Source: an uncultured Eubacteriales bacterium (lineage in GTDB: Bacteria > Bacillota > Clostridia > Oscillospirales > Oscillospiraceae). From it: a DNA stretch of 9,787 nt. A program made the position numbers and the translations under genes. The stretch spans positions 1 through 9,787 of the forward strand of contig USMP01000022.1 of assembly GCA_900555795.1 (NCBI GenBank), read 5' to 3'. Positions 5,797-9,787 of the stretch are shown here, one piece after another. The notes under the pieces are model-generated. The model was not told the origin of the DNA and made no database searches. It saw only the letters and a list, made by a program, of their open reading frames with translations. Numbering within the stretch: the first letter of the stretch is position 1; each line of letters opens with the position of its first letter.

Positions 5797-6795
5797 ATGG
5801 CAGTCAACTTAAAAGGCAAAAGCTTCCTCACCCTTATGGATCTGACCCCCCAGGAGATCCGGTACCTGCTGGACCTGGGCCACGATCTCAAGGCCAAGCG
5901 ACGTTCCTACTGCAAGGGAAAGGCCCTGAAGGGCAAGCACATTGTACTGCTCTTTGAGAAAACCTCCACCCGCACCCGCTGCTCCTTTGAGGTGGCGGCC
6001 ACCCAGGAGGGGGCCCACGTGACGTACCTGGATGCCGGCAGCAGCCAGATGGGCAAAAAGGAGTCCCTGGAGGACAGCGCCAAGGTGCTGGGCCGGTTTT
6101 TTGACGGCATTGAGTACCGGGGCTATGACCAGAAGGTGGTGGAGGATCTGGCGAAATACAGCGGCGTACCGGTGTGGAACGGCCTTACCGACGTGGACCA
6201 CCCCACCCAGATCCTGGCGGACATGATGACCATCGAGGAGCACTGCGCCAAGCCCCTCCGGGACGTGAAGGTGGTGTTTCCCGGGGATGTGCGCAACAAC
6301 ATGTGCTACGCCTGGATGTACGGCTGCGCCAAGATGGGCATGCACTTTGTGGGTCTTGGCCCCAAGGAACTGGTAGACGGTGTGGATCAGGCCGTGATGC
6401 GGCAGGTGGATCAGGTGGCCAAGCAGACAGGGGCCACCATCGAAATTACCAACGACGAGGGCACCCTGGCGGGGGCCGACGTGATCTACGGGGACATCTG
6501 GGCCTCCATGGGGGAGGAGGCGCTGATCCCGGAACGGGCGCGGCTGCTGACTCCCTACCGGGTAACGGAGGAGACGCTGCGGCGCACGGGGAACCCCCAT
6601 GTGCTCTACCTTCACTGCCTGCCCTCCTTCCACGACTTCGAAACCACCCTGGCCAAGGAGTGGCAGGCCAAGGGGGTTGACATCCGGGAGGTTACGGATG
6701 AGGTGTTCCGCGGCAAGCACTCCGTGGTGTTTGACGAGGCGGAGAACCGGATGCACTCCATTAAGGCGGTACTGGTTGCCACCATCGGCGCATAA
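5797..6795 (+). CDS. arcB: Ornithine carbamoyltransferase, catabolic
   Basis: The enzyme interconverts citrulline plus phosphate with ornithine plus carbamoyl phosphate in the cytoplasm. Next to arcA the direction should be catabolic. The 332-residue length is typical. Carbamoyl-phosphate-binding STRTR lies at 57-61, SQMGKKESLEDSAKVLGR at 83-100, HPTQ at 135-138, the ornithine-loop SMG in DIWASMGEE at 233-241, and the catalytic HCLP at 273-276. The C-terminal DEAENRMHSIKAVLVAT is also standard. The start at 5797 has AAGGAG (5782-5787) 9 bases upstream; an in-frame ATG at 5770 would add nine residues (MNQQKENDR) and has no comparable site. An anabolic argF role cannot be excluded from sequence alone, but context favours arcB. 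No arcC or arcD follows; a hairpin at 6894-6932 ends the unit. Confidence 0.92.
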   Translation: MAVNLKGKSFLTLMDLTPQEIRYLLDLGHDLKAKRRSYCKGKALKGKHIVLLFEKTSTRTRCSFEVAATQEGAHVTYLDAGSSQMGKKESLEDSAKVLGRFFDGIEYRGYDQKVVEDLAKYSGVPVWNGLTDVDHPTQILADMMTIEEHCAKPLRDVKVVFPGDVRNNMCYAWMYGCAKMGMHFVGLGPKELVDGVDQAVMRQVDQVAKQTGATIEITNDEGTLAGADVIYGDIWASMGEEALIPERARLLTPYRVTEETLRRTGNPHVLYLHCLPSFHDFETTLAKEWQAKGVDIREVTDEVFRGKHSVVFDEAENRMHSIKAVLVATIGA

Positions 6796-6797
6796 AG

Positions 6798-6876
6798 CTT
6801 CATGCGGCCAACCCGCCGGGATATATGCAGAGTCGTCCGCGCATGAAGGCTTGGCGTATGCGGGCCGGAACGGCCC
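6798..6876 (+). other. Structured 3' region downstream of arcB
   Basis: CTTCATGCG (6798-6806) pairs with CGCATGAAG (6840-6848), extendable outward to AAGC/GCTT with one bulge. It closes a loop of 33 bases just after the arcB stop. A second hairpin, GGGCCG-GAA-CGGCCC (6862-6876), follows. Together with the terminator at 6894-6932 this makes three structures in a row in the 180-bp arcB-ygiQ gap. No ORF with a ribosome binding site is visible here. Confidence 0.4.
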
Positions 6877-6893
6877 ACGCACTTAAATGATAA

Positions 6894-6932
6894 AGCCTGT
6901 GCCCGCCGCGTACTCCGCGGCGGGCACAGGCT
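6894..6932. terminator. 17-bp perfect hairpin between arcB and the YgiQ gene, bidirectional terminator
   Basis: Arms 6894-6910 and 6916-6932 form a 17-bp perfect GC-rich stem around the loop TACTC. On the minus strand it is followed by TTTATCATTT, on the plus strand by GTTTAT. It lies between convergent genes and can serve both. Confidence 0.8.
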
Positions 6933-6976
6933 GTTTATGGAAAAATTTTATTGCAGCCGGCAGTCCGGCATTTCCT

Positions 6977-8956
6977 CTATCGCTGCCCCCGGGGCGGCTT
7001 TCCCGCGGGCTTTTTCCCCCGGTACGGCCCCTGCCGGCCTCCGCCTGCCGGCGGCTTTCCCGGCTTTCCGGCAGGCCGGGCCTTTTTCCCGCCTCCCGGC
7101 GCCTTCTCCTTCCTGCCGCCAGGCGCCTCCCTGGCGGGCCGCCGCTCCCCCTCGCCGCTGTGGAGGGGGCGGATCAGGCAGTCCCTGCCGTAGCCGATGA
7201 GGTCCTCCCGGTGGGCCTTGTGGAGGGCCTCCGTCACCAGCCGCCGCATCTCCGGCCGCTTCCACTGCAAAAGGGCCCGCTGGAGGGCCTTGTCGTGGGG
7301 ATTTTTCGCCACGTAGACAGGCTCCATGGTCCGGGGGTCCAGTTCCGTGTACCACATACAGGTGGAGAGGGTACCGGGAGTAGGGTAGAAGTCCTGGACC
7401 TGCTCCGGCTGGCGGCCGGTCTTATTGAGGAATACCGCCAGATCCACCGCGTCGGAGAGGGTACAGCCCGGGTGACTGCTCATGAGGTAGGGCACCAGGT
7501 ACTGCTCCAGGCCATAGCGCTGGTTGAGCCGCTCATACTTCTCCCTGAATCGCTCATAGACGTCAAAGTGTGGCTTGCCCATGTAGTCCAGCACCCGGCT
7601 GGAGCAGTGCTCCGGGGCCACCTTCAGCTGGCCGGAGATATGGTGCTTCACCAGGTCCGAAAAAAACTCGCTGTTTTTCTCGCAGAGCATGTAGTCGTAA
7701 CGGATGCCGCTGCGGATGAACACCTTCTTCACCCCCGGCACCGCCCGGACCTTCCTGAGGAGGGCCAGGTAGTCGCTGTGGTCCGGGTCCAGGTTCCTGC
7801 AGGGGGTGGGGGCCAGGCAGGAGCGGTTTTTGCACATGCCGTTTTTCAGCTGCTGGGCGCAGGAGGGGTGGCGGAAGTTGGCGGAGGGGCCTCCGATATC
7901 GTGGACATAGCCCTTGAAGAGCGGGTCCCGGGTAAAGCCCTCCACCTCCCGCAAAACGCTCTCATGACTGCGGGAAGTGATCATACGCCCCTGGTGGAAG
8001 GCCAGGGAGCAGAAATTGCACCCGCCGAAGCAGCCCCGGTTGTGGGCCACGGAGAAGCGGACCTCCTCGATGGCGGCCACGCCTCCCTGCCTGTCGTACA
8101 TGGGGTGGACCGCCCGGGCGTAGGGCAGTTCGGCCACAAAGTCCAGTTCCTCCCGGCTGAGAGGCATGGCCGGGGGGTTTACCACCAGAGTCCGGTCCCC
8201 GTGGGGCTGCAAAATGGCCTTGCCCCGGATGGGGTCGTGCTCCTCGTACTCGATTCTGGTGGCCAGGGCGTAGTCGCCCTTGTCCGCCACGACCCGCTCA
8301 TAGCCGGGGACCTCCAGGCTGGCGTAGGCGCAGGCCGGGGCGCTCGCGGCGTAGGCGGTGCCCCGGATGTCCGTGAGATTCTCCACCGGTTCGCCCTTGC
8401 TGAGCCGCTTTGCAATCTCCCGGGTGGCCCGCTCCCCCATGCCGTAGACCAGCAGGTCCGCCTGGGCGTCAAAGAGGATGGACCGGCGGACCTTGTCGTC
8501 CCAGTAGTCGTAGTGGGCGAAGCGGCGGAGACTGGCCTCCAGGCCGCCGATGACCACGGGGGTGTCGGGGAATGCCTCCCGGGAGCGGTTGGCGTAGACA
8601 ATGGTGGGCCGGTCCGGCCGGAGGCCCATCTTGTTGCCGGGGCTGTAGGCATCGGCGCTCCGGCGCTTCTTGGCGGCGGTGTAGTGGGCCACCATGGAGT
8701 CGATGTTGCCGCCGCCGATCATCACGGCGTACCGGGGCCTGCCCATGGCCCGGAAGGCGTCGGCGCTGTGCCAGTCGGGCTGGGCCAGCACCGCCACCCG
8801 GTAGCCCTCGGCCTCCAGGCACCGGGCGATGATGGCGGTGCCGAAGCTGGGGTGGTCCACATAGGCGTCGGCTGTCACCACCAGAAAGTCGTAGTACCAC
8901 CAGCCCCGGTCCTCCATATCCTCCCGGCTCACGGGCAAAAAACGCAAAGTATCCAT
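6977..8956 (-). CDS. YgiQ family radical SAM protein
   Basis: This 659-residue protein belongs to the YgiQ group of radical SAM enzymes, whose biochemical role is unknown. The order is typical: an N-terminal B12-binding-like alpha/beta region (RFLPVSREDM at 5-14, VVTADAYVDHPSFG at 26-39, IGGGNIDSMV at 80-89), then the radical SAM core with the 4Fe-4S cysteines in CFGGCNFC (C309, C313, C316), CxxxCxxC. Family motifs HDIGGPSANF, SGQLKVAPEH and QDFYPTPGTLSTCMWYT follow. The last 55-60 residues are a low-complexity Lys/Arg/Pro/Gly tail. The start at 8956 is preceded by AAAGGAG with 7 bases between; the longer open frame to 9064 would run through the promoter and into the neighbouring terminator, so it is rejected. 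It is a single-gene unit with its own promoter. Confidence 0.92.
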   Translation of the reverse strand: MDTLRFLPVSREDMEDRGWWYYDFLVVTADAYVDHPSFGTAIIARCLEAEGYRVAVLAQPDWHSADAFRAMGRPRYAVMIGGGNIDSMVAHYTAAKKRRSADAYSPGNKMGLRPDRPTIVYANRSREAFPDTPVVIGGLEASLRRFAHYDYWDDKVRRSILFDAQADLLVYGMGERATREIAKRLSKGEPVENLTDIRGTAYAASAPACAYASLEVPGYERVVADKGDYALATRIEYEEHDPIRGKAILQPHGDRTLVVNPPAMPLSREELDFVAELPYARAVHPMYDRQGGVAAIEEVRFSVAHNRGCFGGCNFCSLAFHQGRMITSRSHESVLREVEGFTRDPLFKGYVHDIGGPSANFRHPSCAQQLKNGMCKNRSCLAPTPCRNLDPDHSDYLALLRKVRAVPGVKKVFIRSGIRYDYMLCEKNSEFFSDLVKHHISGQLKVAPEHCSSRVLDYMGKPHFDVYERFREKYERLNQRYGLEQYLVPYLMSSHPGCTLSDAVDLAVFLNKTGRQPEQVQDFYPTPGTLSTCMWYTELDPRTMEPVYVAKNPHDKALQRALLQWKRPEMRRLVTEALHKAHREDLIGYGRDCLIRPLHSGEGERRPAREAPGGRKEKAPGGGKKARPAGKPGKPPAGGGRQGPYRGKKPAGKPPRGQR

Positions 8957-8998
8957 GGTGCATCTCCTTTGCCGCCTTGGGGCGGAGTTATCGCAGTC

Positions 8999-9027
8999 AG
9001 TATACCAGATTCTTCGCCCCATTTCAT
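8999..9027 (-). promoter_or_regulatory. Sigma-A promoter for the YgiQ-family gene
   Basis: On the minus strand there is a -10 box TATACT (8999-9004) preceded by TG at the extended -10 position. A weak -35 box ATGAAA (9022-9027) lies 17 bp upstream. It is 42 bp upstream of the start at 8956. Confidence 0.65.
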
Positions 9028-9047
9028 CCCCTATTCGTGTTTTGGGC

Positions 9048-9083
9048 AAAAAAACCGCCGACACCCCGGTCGGGACATCGGCG
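9048..9083 (-). terminator. Rho-independent terminator of the secreted-protein gene
   Basis: On the minus strand a 12-bp stem, with three G-U wobbles and the loop GACC (9056-9083), is followed by one G and seven T residues (9048-9054). It begins 19 bases after the stop of the gene at 9103 and isolates that gene from the downstream YgiQ-family gene. Confidence 0.88.
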
Positions 9084-9102
9084 AGGGATGGGGAGGGACG
9101 GC

Positions 9103-9786
9103 TTACCCCTGGTCCGCGGACTGTGCAGCGGGGGCGGTTCCATCCAGGGCCATGAGGGCATCCACCCGGGCCTGCCCGGGATAGGAGAGCATCACCGCCC
9201 CGTACCAGGCCAGGACCCGCTGCCCCACCTGGAGGGTCTCCGCCGAGACGGTCCGGCCCTCCTGATAAGCGGACAGTTCCGTCCCCTCTTCTACCGTCAG
9301 CAGCAGGCCGCCCCGGTCTGTGGTCAGGCGGACCCCGCCGTCCGCCAGGGGATCCACCGCCTCAATGGTGTGATACAGGGGACAGCCGGCGTCCTGGGGC
9401 ACGTTCCGCACCACCACATAGGCCGCCGACTGGGGCGGCAGGGAGCGGGTGGCCGCCAGGCTGTGGAACACATAGACCGTCTCCCCCAGGGTGAGATCCC
9501 GGCTGTCCGCCCTCTCCCGGCGGCCGCCGTCCACCCAAATGGTGGCGGCGGACAGGTTCATGGCGTAGTCACCGCCGGCCTGGGAGGTCAGCAGCAGCTG
9601 GGACGGATTTCCCGCCTCATCACGGGTCACGGCCTCAATCTGGCCGCAGTACAGCCCACTCTCCGGCATCACAGGTTCCTCCTTCGGCATATGAATATCA
9701 GCCCCCGGGTCAGCCGCCAGGGCATAGGCTCCCGCGGCGCAGAACACCAGGGCGGTCAACAGACAGGCAGCTATGGTTTTCCTCAT
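9103..9786 (-). CDS. Hypothetical secreted protein with two related beta-rich modules
   Basis: This 227-residue protein starts with a clear Sec signal peptide: basic MRK, hydrophobic core at about 5-18, and a likely signal peptidase I site after ALA (residue 24). No lipobox is present, so it should be released or held in the wall. The mature part seems to contain two related modules. The first, at about 45-128, opens with YCGQIEAV; the second, at about 138-214, opens with YHTIEAV. Each then has alternating Thr/Leu/Val strands, an acidic turn and a segment of the form L.LG..V or LQVGQRV. I do not recognise the family; similar small modules occur in clostridial surface proteins, but no function is assigned. 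The start codon lies one base from the window edge, so its ribosome binding site and promoter are not visible. The signal peptide makes this start convincing. Confidence 0.75.
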   Translation of the reverse strand: MRKTIAACLLTALVFCAAGAYALAADPGADIHMPKEEPVMPESGLYCGQIEAVTRDEAGNPSQLLLTSQAGGDYAMNLSAATIWVDGGRRERADSRDLTLGETVYVFHSLAATRSLPPQSAAYVVVRNVPQDAGCPLYHTIEAVDPLADGGVRLTTDRGGLLLTVEEGTELSAYQEGRTVSAETLQVGQRVLAWYGAVMLSYPGQARVDALMALDGTAPAAQSADQG

Positions 9787-9787
9787 C

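Noticed and set aside
5809..6882. A 357-codon minus-strand frame opposite arcB
   Set aside because: It is a composition shadow of arcB, His/Gly/Val-rich with no recognisable motif or ribosome binding site.
6887..9184. A 765-codon open frame on the plus strand opposite the YgiQ-family gene
   Set aside because: It is a mirror of GC-rich codon use in the real gene: low-complexity Gly/Val/Ala/His-rich product, no domain, no ribosome binding site, and it runs through a terminator and a promoter of the minus-strand genes.
1..9787. Mobile elements, CRISPR arrays, tRNA or rRNA genes, riboswitches
   Set aside because: I found no transposase or integrase motifs, no spaced direct repeats, no cloverleaf or rRNA signatures, and no riboswitch core that I can recognise. 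The bioY leader is explained by the BirA operator.

Overview
The window reads as a chromosomal segment of a GC-rich, spore-forming member of the Clostridia, probably Oscillospiraceae (Flavonifractor/Lawsonibacter-like). The evidence is the spmA-spmB pair, a clostridial AbrB-type regulator with a zinc-knuckle tail, a BirA-controlled bioY, arginine deiminase pathway genes, AGGAGG-type ribosome binding sites and sigma-A promoters with near-consensus boxes. I see no tRNA, rRNA, CRISPR array, insertion sequence, phage gene or plasmid function. Most genes are ordinary housekeeping or metabolic genes.

Layout, left to right. (1) 1-1203, minus: an ABC exporter with fused membrane and ATPase domains. 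It runs off the left edge and carries a frameshift near 292. (2) 1391-1906, plus: an unrecognised membrane-anchored extracytoplasmic protein, divergent from the exporter; both have clear promoters in the 187-bp gap. (3) 1971-2222, minus: an AbrB-family regulator, convergent with (2) and separated from it by a 21-bp perfect hairpin. (4) 2495-3605, plus: spmA and spmB, spore maturation membrane proteins, in one operon. (5) 3768-4316, minus: bioY, the biotin transporter S component, under a near-perfect BirA operator. (6) 4433-6795, plus: a possible 14-codon upstream ORF, then arcA (arginine deiminase, frameshifted near 4784-4790) and arcB (catabolic ornithine carbamoyltransferase). (7) 6977-8956, minus: a YgiQ-family radical SAM protein with a basic low-complexity tail. 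(8) 9103-9786, minus: a secreted protein with two related beta-rich modules, followed by a textbook terminator.

How the genes work together. Transcription units alternate in strand, and most junctions are closed by strong hairpins. arcA and arcB would convert arginine to citrulline plus ammonia, then citrulline plus phosphate to ornithine plus carbamoyl phosphate. The ATP-yielding carbamate kinase (arcC) and the arginine/ornithine antiporter (arcD) are not here. bioY and arcA share a 160-bp divergent control region in which the BirA operator covers the bioY -35 box and also overlaps a -10-like element facing arcA.

The two things most worth checking are the frameshifts. Both the ABC exporter and arcA are broken by what looks like loss of two bases in a short dinucleotide run. 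They may be sequencing errors or genuine lesions. I found no convincing undescribed multi-gene system.
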